From the NCBI GenBank assembly GCA_010692645.1, contig JAAHGS010000007.1, forward strand, positions 1-57,417: DNA of 57,417 nucleotides. The letters run 5' to 3'. Both the position numbers and the translations under genes were made by a program. Below, piece by piece: positions 35,114 to 44,017 of the stretch. This DNA comes from Symploca sp. SIO2E9. GTDB lineage: Bacteria > Cyanobacteriota > Cyanobacteriia > Cyanobacteriales > Coleofasciculaceae. The notes beneath the pieces were generated by a model, which saw nothing but the letters and a program-made list of their open reading frames with translations, was not told where the DNA came from and searched no databases. Within the stretch, counting starts at the first letter, position 1; each line of letters opens with the position of its first letter.

Positions 35114-37036
35114 ATGGATAATACTCAAGCAAGGAATAATACTCAAGCAAGGGCCAACAGATTTCCTGACCAAGATAATCCTGAACAGCAGAAAGGAAGG
35201 CATGCATTTAAGGTTTTTGAGCAAATCAAGATGATTGGTAAGAGTACAAAAAGACCCTTGACTAAATCGGCGGCGGATTTGACCATGCTAGCTATTTGGT
35301 CTGTGGTTTTATCAGTCCCTGTAATCGCGCAAACTCCAGTAATCGAGCCGAATCAATTACCGACTCAATTAACTGAATTTAACACTTTACCACCACAAAC
35401 AGCTTATACCCTGGGAGCAGGCGATCGCGTTCGGATAGATATTTTTAATGTCCCTGAATACAGCGGTGAATTTCAGGTGCTGGTGGATGGTACCTTGAAC
35501 TTGCCGGTTGTTGGTAGTGTGTTGGTGCAGGGGAAAAGTTTAGAAGAAGCCAGTGGCATTGTATCAGCCGAATACGTTCGCTACGTTAAGCGCCCAATCG
35601 TCACCCTCAGCCTGTTGTCAGCCCGTCCTCTCCAGATTGTTATTTCTGGGGAAGTTAGCCGTCCTGGATCTTATCGCATACCAACAAATGAAGGAGGGCA
35701 AGCTGTTACCTTGACCCAGGCAATTGTGCAAGCCGGAGGAGTTACTTTAGGGGCAGATGTCCGTCAAGTGGAGCTGAAGCGGCGTGTTGCTTCTTCTCAA
35801 GAACAAGCCTTCAAACTCAATCTCAGGGACTTGTTGCTCAAAAACGATATCAATCAAGACATCACTTTGCGGGATGGAGACAAGATTTTTATTCCCACAG
35901 TGGCTCAAGTCAACCCAGAGGAAAGCCGTAAATTAGCTGATGCCAGCTTTGCAGCAGAAGCACAAGGAGCGTTTAATATTGCTGTAGTTGGAGAAGTGAC
36001 CAGTCCCGGTCCTTATGAGGTCCCTGTATCAACAGGAAAGCGATTCCCGAGACTAACTCAGGCGATAGGAGTAGCCGGAGGAATTACTCAAGCCGCAGAG
36101 GTTCGTAAAGTAGAAGTCCGCAGGCGCGTAGCCTCTGGTCAAGAGCAAGTGCTTAGTCTCAATCTGTGGGACTTGTTGCAGAAGGGCGACCTGAGTCAAG
36201 ACATCCCTTTGCAGGAAGGAGACACCGTTTTTATTCCCACAACCACCGCTCTCAACCGAGTTGAAGCCACTCAACTAGCTGCATCCAGCCTGGCAGCAGA
36301 AATCGAACCAATCAAGGTTACAGTAGTTGGAGAAGTTGTGCGTCCAGGACCCTATACAGTTACGGGGGCTACTGCTTCAGCTACCAGTGCTGATAGCGTT
36401 GGCGGTGGTGGTAGTGGCTCCGGACCAGGCAATGCACCCACAGTGACACAAGCAATCCAAGTAGCTGGAGGCATTACCCAATCATCTGATATTCGCACTA
36501 TTAAAGTGCAGCGTCAGACTAGAGAAGGCTCACTACAAGAGATTGAAGTAGATCTCTGGTCACTCTTGAAAACAGGAAATGTATCTGAAGATGTGATTTT
36601 GCAGCAAGGAGATACAATTTTTGTACCTACGGCAGAGGCGATTACTGCAGAAGAAGCTACCGAGTTAGCTTCTGCTAGTTTTTCTGCAGCGATCATCGAT
36701 GTCAATGTAGTTGGGGAAGTCACTAGGCCTGGTATTGTCCAAGTTAGAGCTAATGCCCCTTTGAATGAAGCGCTTTTAGCTGCCGGAGGCTTTGATAAGA
36801 GGCGTGCGCGCAGAGGATCTGTAAATTTGGTTCGTCTCCAAGCTAACGGCACAGTAGAAAAACGGAAAGTGGAGGTAGATTTTACAGCGGGAATCAACGA
36901 GGAAACTAATCCTGCCCTGCGCCCTAATGATGTTATCATTGTTGACCGCTCTGGTCTCAGCGGCTTCACAGATACTCTCGACACAATTGTTAGTCCTTTC
37001 GGCACATTTTTCGGCCTGCTTGAGCGCCTCTTCTAA
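35114..37036 (+). CDS. Polysaccharide export (Wza-type) protein with multiple SLBB domains
   Basis: A 640-residue exported protein. A membrane or signal segment lies at about residues 55-73 (LTMLAIWSVVLSVPVIAQ). A poly_export domain at about 95-180 (YTLGAGDRVRIDIFNVPEYSG) is followed by four SLBB segments beginning VISGEVSRPGSYRI, AVVGEVTSPGPYEV, TVVGEVVRPGPYTV and VNVVGEVTRPGIVQV. Wza-family proteins form the outer-membrane channel for capsule or exopolysaccharide. No lipobox cysteine is seen, unlike E. coli Wza. The head has a short tandem duplication (TQARNNTQARAN, from an 18-bp direct repeat). No other polysaccharide genes are near. Confidence 0.85.
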   Translation: MDNTQARNNTQARANRFPDQDNPEQQKGRHAFKVFEQIKMIGKSTKRPLTKSAADLTMLAIWSVVLSVPVIAQTPVIEPNQLPTQLTEFNTLPPQTAYTLGAGDRVRIDIFNVPEYSGEFQVLVDGTLNLPVVGSVLVQGKSLEEASGIVSAEYVRYVKRPIVTLSLLSARPLQIVISGEVSRPGSYRIPTNEGGQAVTLTQAIVQAGGVTLGADVRQVELKRRVASSQEQAFKLNLRDLLLKNDINQDITLRDGDKIFIPTVAQVNPEESRKLADASFAAEAQGAFNIAVVGEVTSPGPYEVPVSTGKRFPRLTQAIGVAGGITQAAEVRKVEVRRRVASGQEQVLSLNLWDLLQKGDLSQDIPLQEGDTVFIPTTTALNRVEATQLAASSLAAEIEPIKVTVVGEVVRPGPYTVTGATASATSADSVGGGGSGSGPGNAPTVTQAIQVAGGITQSSDIRTIKVQRQTREGSLQEIEVDLWSLLKTGNVSEDVILQQGDTIFVPTAEAITAEEATELASASFSAAIIDVNVVGEVTRPGIVQVRANAPLNEALLAAGGFDKRRARRGSVNLVRLQANGTVEKRKVEVDFTAGINEETNPALRPNDVIIVDRSGLSGFTDTLDTIVSPFGTFFGLLERLF

Positions 37037-37129
37037 TTTTGAATCAATTTGTAAGCTTATTTACAATTTTGTCAAGATAGTATATCCTTTTAGGAGGATA
37101 AAAAAGTAATAACCCATTGGAGGGGGATA

Positions 37130-37507
37130 ATGGCTGATAGAGAAGTAAAGTTAGTTGGCGGATTTGGACATTCTACTAACAGCAATAAGCCTGATGTTAT
37201 CACAAACATCGGACCAAGAGGGACTAGTTTTTCTGGAACTTTTACCGGAAGATCAGCTTATTACGCTTTTGATTTTGTAGCGTCTGTTTATACGGATAAA
37301 GATGATGTACTGTACATCATTTACCAAGCAGGCGACACCATGATTGAAATTATTCGCCAATCCGGTCAGTCCTTCAAGTTTCAACTCAACAATTCCTATC
37401 CTGTAGGAACAATTTCCTACGATTCCTCATCAGGTGATCTTACAATCCTAGGCTCGGATGTTTGGTTCCAAGGCACAATATCAGGTATGTATGTGCAAGG
37501 AGGATAA
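37130..37507 (+). CDS. Small hypothetical protein
   Basis: A 125-residue soluble protein, 93 bp after the SLBB gene and with a strong GGAGGGGG ribosome site. It has no signal peptide. The sequence is beta-rich with many aromatic residues and repeated TxSG turns (TSFSGTFTGRSAYYAFDF, then ISYDSSSGDLTILGSDV). Not recognised. The position suggests a link with the exporter but the gap allows a separate promoter. Confidence 0.6.
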   Translation: MADREVKLVGGFGHSTNSNKPDVITNIGPRGTSFSGTFTGRSAYYAFDFVASVYTDKDDVLYIIYQAGDTMIEIIRQSGQSFKFQLNNSYPVGTISYDSSSGDLTILGSDVWFQGTISGMYVQGG

Positions 37508-37536
37508 TTCCCGTTCTTTCTTCTGAAAGAAGCTTT

Positions 37537-37655
37537 AAGCTGTTGTGCATTAAAAATGCACAACAGCAAGGCAGAAGGCAGGAGGTGTGATGGAACAATA
37601 GTTTTAGCCATTAACTAATATCGAATAAATATATGATTTAAATGCGTAACAGCTT
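37537..37655. mobile_element. Miniature element C, copy 2 (119 bp, inverted)
   Basis: It is the reverse complement of 26765-26889. It opens with a perfect palindrome, GCTGTTGTGCATT around AAA, pairing with AATGCACAACAGC, and ends ATTTAAATGCGTAACAGCTT. Confidence 0.8.
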
Positions 37656-37758
37656 AGTGGGAGAGGTTCGTAGGTTAGGCAAAGCCTTATTATGCAAATG
37701 ATAAATAGGGCTTAGTGATTAAAGACGCGGGGATAGGTCGACAGGTCGACGCGGAGAC

Positions 37759-37880
37759 AAATTGGATGGGGATTTGACCCCAACCAATTTTAGGCACCGT
37801 ATAGACGGTGGGGTATTTGACCCATATTAATTTGGATAAAATTAAGAGCCTTGGTAGATAAGGATTGAAATCCTTATCTA
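37759..37880. repeat. Cluster of three hairpins
   Basis: AAATTGG-TGGGG with CCCCA-CCAATTT (37759-37790), CACCGT/ACGGTG just after it (about 37795-37810), and the perfect TAGATAAGGATT/AATCCTTATCTA (37855-37880). They lie in a gap without coding frames. Confidence 0.6.
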
Positions 37881-37930
37881 TCTGTTCCCTCTACGGGTGA
37901 ACGAAATTTTGCGTGGGACTTAAATTCTCC

Positions 37931-37964
37931 GCGTCTGGAGCGTCTGGAGCGTCTGGAGCGTCTG
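37931..37964. repeat. 9-bp tandem repeat (GCGTCTGGA)n
   Basis: Three and a half perfect copies of GCGTCTGGA, followed by CCCCACTCTTTTTTTCGCTCACC. Almost the same tail occurs at 30628-30650, which shows it is a dispersed repeat. Confidence 0.8.
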
Positions 37965-38004
37965 CTTACTTATTTCCCCACTCTTTTTTTCGCTCACCCT
38001 CCCT

Positions 38005-39066
38005 CTACTCAGATGCAGCTTGATTCCTAATCAATTGCTGCACACTTGGCAAAGCCCGATTCAACTCATAAATACGCCTGTGAGGATTTTCTAGATAAGC
38101 TTGCTGCTCCTGTTCAATCATTTGCACATCCTGGCGCACTAACCCATCGAGTAACCTTTGGGCTGAACCAAACAAACTATTTTTAACAAACCGCCTAAAC
38201 CAAATCGGCAACTTATGCAAACGCCAAAATGCATTTAAAGAAGTAAAGTGAACTAAATAAGCGCGAGTTGCTTTCTCGCTTACCGGACAAAAGAGACAGT
38301 AAATCTTGAAATCTTGCCCTAAGGTAGAAACCCAGTGGGGATAAATATAACTTACATGTAATGGTTCAGGATGCAGGCGTCGTAAAGCTGGAAAAAATAG
38401 CTGAGTAATTGACCAAATCTTGTCTATTTTATAATAACTTTGTGCCTGATAATGGGCATCTACACGGTTAGCATCTGCGCTTAAATTTTCCAGCACAGCT
38501 GATGTCCAAGCCTGGTAATCTTGATGCAAATGTCCATGATACATATCCATCAAGTTCTCAATTAGAAAGGAATAGTGGGCTTGGCAATCAATAACTGCAA
38601 CTGTAGCAATGTAGTTGAGATTGTCCCATTCAGGCACGCCCATTGGCTTTAAAGAAGTAAAATTTTCAGCCTCTATATTTCCAGGAAACAGCCAAATAAA
38701 ACCATCTTGTTCTTTAACTGCATAGCGACGAATTTTGCAGTTGGGTAGTTTTTGATTATCCTCCAAATAAGGAACGGCAGCACATGCGCCATTTGACTTA
38801 AGTTGCCATCCATGATAAGAACATTCCAAAAACTCACCGACGACACGACCGTGACTAAGTTTAACCTGTCGATGGGGACAACGGTCTTCTAAAGCGTTTA
38901 CCTCACCACCACTATCTCGGTAAAGAACTATTGGGTGATTCCAGAGGGTGACTCCTAAAGGTTTGGTTTGGACTTGTGAACTGCGAGCAACTACATACCA
39001 ATGGTTGGGATTTATACCCAACTGACGAACATCAAGATTATGAGGAGTCACACAAGGAAATTGCAT
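38005..39066 (-). CDS. Rieske non-heme iron oxygenase (alpha-subunit-like)
   Basis: A 353-residue protein. The Rieske [2Fe-2S] motif is C63-P-H65 with C82-S-Y-H85. The mononuclear iron site is in ENLMDMYHGHLH (histidines about 177 and 181 with Asp 174). This layout is that of ring-hydroxylating oxygenase large subunits and of the pheophorbide/chlorophyllide-oxygenase-like group found in cyanobacteria. There is no C-terminal membrane anchor of the PAO type. The substrate cannot be read. No reductase gene is adjacent. Single-gene unit. Confidence 0.85.
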   Translation of the reverse strand: MQFPCVTPHNLDVRQLGINPNHWYVVARSSQVQTKPLGVTLWNHPIVLYRDSGGEVNALEDRCPHRQVKLSHGRVVGEFLECSYHGWQLKSNGACAAVPYLEDNQKLPNCKIRRYAVKEQDGFIWLFPGNIEAENFTSLKPMGVPEWDNLNYIATVAVIDCQAHYSFLIENLMDMYHGHLHQDYQAWTSAVLENLSADANRVDAHYQAQSYYKIDKIWSITQLFFPALRRLHPEPLHVSYIYPHWVSTLGQDFKIYCLFCPVSEKATRAYLVHFTSLNAFWRLHKLPIWFRRFVKNSLFGSAQRLLDGLVRQDVQMIEQEQQAYLENPHRRIYELNRALPSVQQLIRNQAASE

Positions 39067-39157
39067 ATTCTGATTGCATTCATTTTTGATGGCGATGAAC
39101 TATGAACCATGAACTATGAACAACTAATCCCACCCGTGGATTAGGAAGAGGTGTCCT

Positions 39158-42100
39158 TCATTTTAACTGCGCGATATTAATACATATATTTTCCTCTTCC
39201 AATGTAGCGTGGGTTTGGAGATAGTCTTCGATCCAATTACAGCCACGCACCATTAAATCATCGAAAGTGAAGTTTTTCACATTCCAGAGAATTACTGTAT
39301 TGTCTGAATTTGCAGAAGCTAAGGTATTACCGTCGGGGCTAAAACTGAGGTTGTGGATTTCAGTGTCATGTCCTGTTAAGATAGTAATCAAAGTACCATC
39401 GAAATTCCAAAGTTTCACGGTACCCCCAACACTGGCAGTAGCAATCATTTGACCTTGGGGTGAAAAACTCACAGCCCCAATTTCAGAGACATTACCCTCA
39501 AGGGTAGCAATTTCTTTACCCTGCCTATTCCATAATTTAACTGTACCTTCAGCACCAACAGTGGCGATAATCTTACCGTCAGGACTGAAATTTATTCCCA
39601 GAAGTCCATAATGCTCAATGGTAGTGTTGAGCAGTTTACCTTCTCGACTCCAGAGTTTCACTGTATTGTCATTACTGGTAGTAGCAATAATTTTGCCGTC
39701 GGGGCTAACCTTGACACTGGTAATCCCACCAGGATCAAAATTGAGTTGAGCCAGTACTTGGCTATCCCAACCCCAGGGTTTCAATGTACTATTCTCACTG
39801 GCGTTGGCAAGAAGTTGGGTATTTTTGTTCCAGGGCTTTGCACTCTCATTATTCCCTGTAGAGACAAGAAATCGAGTATCGTCTGCGAGACTTTTTCTGT
39901 AAACTGATGCCTGATGCCCTCTGATAACAGTCAGCCAAGGATTGTTAATTTGCCAGATTTTGACTGTATTATCATTACTTGCTGAGGCTAAGAGCTTACC
40001 ATCGGGATTAAAACTAATGCTATTAACCCTTCCTTGATGCCCTTTGAGGATTGCAGTTTGCATTCCCTCTAGATTCCAGAGTATAACTGTATTGTCCTTG
40101 CCTGCTGTGGCAATAGTCTGACCATTAGGGGAAAAACTAAGGCTTAAGATTCCATAACTGTAAGTAGGAATGGTTTTTATAAGGACACCCTCAGGCCAAT
40201 TCCAAAGTTTTACGTTCTGATCCAAACTAACTGTAGCTAGGGTTTGACCATCCGAGCTAAAACTAATATCCCTAATTTCATCATCTTGCCTTTCAAGGGT
40301 AGCACTTACTTGACCTTGCCGATTCCAGAATCTGACAATGCCATCACTACCAGCAGAAGCAATAGTTTGACCATCGGGACTGAAACGCACTACTCTCACT
40401 ATACCTGTATGCTCTGATAGGGTTTGTTGCAATTTTCCGTCCAGTGTCCACACTCTGACTGTACGATCATAACCAGCAGTGGCGATTACCTGACTAAATC
40501 CCTGCTGGGAAGCTTTGTTAAGAGGATTAAAACTGATACTGACTACTCCATCTGTATGTCCTTTCAGAGTTTTGAGTAGTTTACCTTCCAGATTCCAAAG
40601 TTTAACTGTTTTGTCTAAACTACCAGTGGCAACAATTTGACTATCTGGGCTAAAAGCCACAACCATTACAGCATCTTGATGCCCCTCAAGAGTTCGTATC
40701 AAGTGACCATGGCGATTCCAAAGTTTAACTGTATGATCTAAACTGGCAGTGGCGATAGTCTGACCATCAGGACTGAAACTCACACTCTCGACTGCTTCGT
40801 GGTGTCCTTCTAAGCGATTACGTTCTTTCCCTATGTAAACTAATTTTAGCAGCATATTTACCACTTGATTTTGCAACTCCTGTTTAGGTCTAAATACTTG
40901 CAAAAGTGGATGCTGAAGTTCTTTCCCTGCTTTCAAGATACTCAGCCATGCATCTAACTGTTGGTTTGAGCGTAGTTCTGTTTCTGAAGATGCTATTAAG
41001 GCTCGAATTTGATTGATGAGGTCATTTCTATAGACAATTCCAGCAAAGATAGATAAACCCATTGTTACTATAGCTGCACTAACAACAACTAAAGTCAGTT
41101 TCCGAGATGTTTTTAGTTGTTTCCTTTGATACTCTAACTCTCGCTTTTTCTGTTTTGCTTCTTGTCTAAGTAAGTAATTTTGCAACTCTTTACTAGCGTC
41201 AATAAATGCTTCTTGTAGGGGAGTTGCTGGTGGTTGTTTATTATGCTTTTCAATTTCGTCTAACCAGATTTGAGCAGCTGATAATTCATTTCCACGTAGT
41301 AACAAGTCACTACAGTTGTCTTTAAGTTCCCATTCAAGTGCCCTTTGCGACCATTTAGTATGACTCCTGACATGTTCTCTGTCAAGATCAAGGGTTCTGA
41401 TTAGTTCACTAAAATTGGCATAAAAATTATCTCCATATCTTTTGAAATCAATCCACTGTACCTTGGCTAGTAATGGGTGTATTTCTTGAGTTGCTACTTC
41501 TAAGTGCAATACTGTCACCAGGCGCTTATTTAACTTGTGAGCATATTCTACTTCGCCGTAACAATAGGGCGAGTTAACTGAGGAAGGTGAAATAATGAAT
41601 AGGAAATTATCCGAACTTTCAATACCTCGATATATTTCCTGCTGAAAATCACTTCCAGGTAGAATACTTTCTTGGTCAAACCAAGTAGTTTTACCTTGTA
41701 GCTGCAGCGCTTCGTTTAACTTACGCGCAAAATCTGAATCAGCACGGGAATAAGAAATAAATACTTCTTGAGATAATTCAGTTGCTTGATTAGAACTGGC
41801 GACGATAAACTCTGTATGTAAAGGTAGTGGTGGATGTTCAGAGCGCCGTTCATTTACCTTCAACCAGTTTTGGTAATATTGCAGATTATGTCCCTGTAAT
41901 AAGAGGCTACGGTTGCGGTTTTGGCGAAGCCATTTCAGCGCTTTAACTAAGAGGATTTTATGTTCTTCATAGTAACGAGCATCTTGATTTAATTCCTTTA
42001 ATAGTTGTGCCGCACTAAAACGATATTTTTCTTCTTTGTTATAATTGGTGAAATCAATAAATTGTAATCTACTTATTTCTGGTTTTATTTGTTTGAGATC

Positions 42101-43003
42101 AACAGCTTCAATCAGTAAAGTAATGAGACGTTTATTATTATCAAAGGAATATTTTAGTTCTTGCTGACAGTATTTTGATTGCAGTGAACTAGCTGAAAGC
42201 AAGTAAACAATGTTATCTGCTGCTTCGATACCTTCATTAATGGCCTTCTGGAATTCGACACCAGTTTTAATATCAGTTTCATGTGTCCAAACAGTAAAAC
42301 CTTCCCTCCTTAGAGTTTTACCGATTTTTTCTTTAATATCTTTGTCTTTTTCACAGTAGGAGATAAACACCTGCGTTAAACAGTTATTGGCGTTTTTAGT
42401 ACTTTCGCCAATAAACTCACAGTGTAAGTCAGTAGGCAGACAAGGGGCTTGCTCATCTACAAACCGCACCTTTAACCAAGATTCAGCTTGGATACGCTCT
42501 GATTGAATTAACAAGTAGTTAGTTTGTTGATGATTTCTTTCCCACTCTAAGGCTTTAACTAAAAGTTTGGTATGTCGTTCTACATAATCAGCCTGATGAC
42601 GGATAGAATTAATTAATTTTGTAAAAGCCTCCTCAAAATCATCGATACCCTCTTGGCAATAGATCCAATTAATCTTGCTAATTGTCGGATGCATTTTGTC
42701 CCAACAATCATTAGGTGCAACATGCAGTAAAGGAATAATACGTTTATTACACTTAAGAGCCTGTTGAATTTCTTTGAGGCAATAGGGAGACTTTAGCGAA
42801 TGAGGAGCAATGATAAATATAAAATTATGAGAGTGTTCAATGCCATCATCAATTTGATTTTGCCAGTCTACAGCAGGGGGAATGTCAGTCTGATCAAACC
42901 AGACATTGAGACCAAGTTCTGCTAATCTGCTATTGAGTTTGATAGCAAAAGATTTACTGTCTGCTCGCCCGTAGGAGATAAAGGCATCGAAAAAACTGCT
43001 CAT
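39158..43003 (-). CDS. Triple-TIR, transmembrane, WD40-repeat protein
   Basis: A 1281-residue protein with three TIR domains (about residues 5-130, 208-345, 412-540). Each has the catalytic-type glutamate after an SxYC motif (E78, E282, E484), so each could be an NADase. After each TIR comes a homologous linker of about 60 residues (KALEWERN, KALKWLRQ, RALEWELK, then a WL motif). A basic coiled segment (605-635), one membrane helix (about 636-658) and some 12-14 WD40 blades from about residue 732 follow, ending VILWNV and a short tail. The TIR side is probably cytoplasmic if the basic flank obeys positive-inside. A signalling or defence role is an inference; no partner gene is adjacent. Confidence 0.9.
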   Translation of the reverse strand: MSSFFDAFISYGRADSKSFAIKLNSRLAELGLNVWFDQTDIPPAVDWQNQIDDGIEHSHNFIFIIAPHSLKSPYCLKEIQQALKCNKRIIPLLHVAPNDCWDKMHPTISKINWIYCQEGIDDFEEAFTKLINSIRHQADYVERHTKLLVKALEWERNHQQTNYLLIQSERIQAESWLKVRFVDEQAPCLPTDLHCEFIGESTKNANNCLTQVFISYCEKDKDIKEKIGKTLRREGFTVWTHETDIKTGVEFQKAINEGIEAADNIVYLLSASSLQSKYCQQELKYSFDNNKRLITLLIEAVDLKQIKPEISRLQFIDFTNYNKEEKYRFSAAQLLKELNQDARYYEEHKILLVKALKWLRQNRNRSLLLQGHNLQYYQNWLKVNERRSEHPPLPLHTEFIVASSNQATELSQEVFISYSRADSDFARKLNEALQLQGKTTWFDQESILPGSDFQQEIYRGIESSDNFLFIISPSSVNSPYCYGEVEYAHKLNKRLVTVLHLEVATQEIHPLLAKVQWIDFKRYGDNFYANFSELIRTLDLDREHVRSHTKWSQRALEWELKDNCSDLLLRGNELSAAQIWLDEIEKHNKQPPATPLQEAFIDASKELQNYLLRQEAKQKKRELEYQRKQLKTSRKLTLVVVSAAIVTMGLSIFAGIVYRNDLINQIRALIASSETELRSNQQLDAWLSILKAGKELQHPLLQVFRPKQELQNQVVNMLLKLVYIGKERNRLEGHHEAVESVSFSPDGQTIATASLDHTVKLWNRHGHLIRTLEGHQDAVMVVAFSPDSQIVATGSLDKTVKLWNLEGKLLKTLKGHTDGVVSISFNPLNKASQQGFSQVIATAGYDRTVRVWTLDGKLQQTLSEHTGIVRVVRFSPDGQTIASAGSDGIVRFWNRQGQVSATLERQDDEIRDISFSSDGQTLATVSLDQNVKLWNWPEGVLIKTIPTYSYGILSLSFSPNGQTIATAGKDNTVILWNLEGMQTAILKGHQGRVNSISFNPDGKLLASASNDNTVKIWQINNPWLTVIRGHQASVYRKSLADDTRFLVSTGNNESAKPWNKNTQLLANASENSTLKPWGWDSQVLAQLNFDPGGITSVKVSPDGKIIATTSNDNTVKLWSREGKLLNTTIEHYGLLGINFSPDGKIIATVGAEGTVKLWNRQGKEIATLEGNVSEIGAVSFSPQGQMIATASVGGTVKLWNFDGTLITILTGHDTEIHNLSFSPDGNTLASANSDNTVILWNVKNFTFDDLMVRGCNWIEDYLQTHATLEEENICINIAQLK

Positions 43004-43414
43004 TTTTTCCTGTTTGGATGTAGCTGCTGCTTCAAGCTAGTTATATAGCGAGTCTAAATGCAATGAAAAATTCCCTTATTTACTCCTTTAAAATAGACTG
43101 GCTATATCTTCTATGTTTAGGTATACCAGCAACTCTAGCACCGCCAACTCTAACCCGGCAATAGTGCTTAGTGCAGTTGGCTTAACTGTTGATATGATTA
43201 CGAATAAAAACAAAGTAAGAGTAATTAAATTTTCGGCGTTGCGGAATCAGGCTATTATTTTGACTAGTTGCGATCGCAAATTTTAATCAAACAATCAAAA
43301 CCAAGCCTGGTTATGGTTGAGGCAAGGCAGAGAGCTCCAGAGCAGAAGGCAGAAGAGAAGAAGATTTAAGGCTCTTAATATTTATTTGTATACCTTCGTT
43401 TATTTATAAATACC
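43004..43414. other. Intergenic region upstream of the TIR-WD40 gene
   Basis: About 410 bp with no coherent frame. It includes one octamer-like TTGCGATCGCAAA near 43268 and presumably the promoter of the TIR-WD40 gene. No tandem repeat is seen until 43415. Confidence 0.5.
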
Positions 43415-43440
43415 TACTTATTACTTATTACTTATTAATT
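43415..43440. repeat. Heptanucleotide tandem repeat (TTACTTA)n
   Basis: Three to four copies of TTACTTA end at the TTAATTA that holds the stop codon (43439-43441, minus strand) of the next gene. Confidence 0.85.
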
Positions 43441-44011
43441 AGCCCCATACCAAAACAGCATATATCCCGTAGGCAAAATAGACAGCCATCACAACAGCAA
43501 TTAGAGTGCGAGTAAGGATTGAAGGGTACTGCTTCCAAATAATGAAGCATCCCACCAAGACAGCTAATATTTCTAGAGGAGTGACTATATTTCCATAATG
43601 ACGAGGATCCCAGTAAGAAACTCGACTGTGAAAACGCCAATCTGAAAAGGGAAAAAAGTGGCGGTGAGCATCATCAGCGTGCAGAGGTAAATCTCCACAG
43701 GCATGGAGAGCCATACTAGCAAACATAACACTCAATTGCTTCGCCCCAAAAGAGTAAGTTAACAAGCCACCTAAAACTACAAGGGGTACAGAGTTGAATA
43801 CATCGAACAATGCCTGCCAGTTCTGGTTATAATAGGATTGTGACCAGATAAACTCTTCAGACATTCCCCGCAGGAGCTTCTCGTAAGCGTAGAAAAGTAC
43901 CATCGGCAAATCCGGCAGAATGGCACCGAAGACTATGGGAAAATGGTTTTGGGGCATTTTTTTTCTCCCCAAAATCAAGAAATTTGCGATTGCGTGAGCT
44001 GGTGTGTTCAC
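43439..44011 (-). CDS. Integral membrane protein with His/Asp motifs
   Basis: A 190-residue protein with about five hydrophobic segments. The N-terminus NTPAHAIANFLILG, with AILPDLPM at about 30 and SMALHACGDLPLHADDAHRHFFPF near residue 100, has the histidine/aspartate distribution of membrane-bound metal-dependent hydrolase-like (YbcI/DUF4184-like) proteins. I infer a metal site but no reaction. Some databases may carry unrelated names for such proteins, so caution is needed. It is followed upstream by a small broken gene. Confidence 0.6.
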   Translation of the reverse strand: MNTPAHAIANFLILGRKKMPQNHFPIVFGAILPDLPMVLFYAYEKLLRGMSEEFIWSQSYYNQNWQALFDVFNSVPLVVLGGLLTYSFGAKQLSVMFASMALHACGDLPLHADDAHRHFFPFSDWRFHSRVSYWDPRHYGNIVTPLEILAVLVGCFIIWKQYPSILTRTLIAVVMAVYFAYGIYAVLVWG

Positions 44012-44017
44012 AGAGCT

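Noticed and set aside
36514-37005. A 163-residue minus-strand frame opposite the SLBB gene
   Set aside because: Antisense to a well-supported gene, with no start signal.
39158-43003. A defence island around the TIR-WD40 gene
   Set aside because: Neighbours are a Rieske oxygenase, a membrane protein and hypothetical genes; no other defence gene is recognisable nearby, so the TIR protein must be judged alone.
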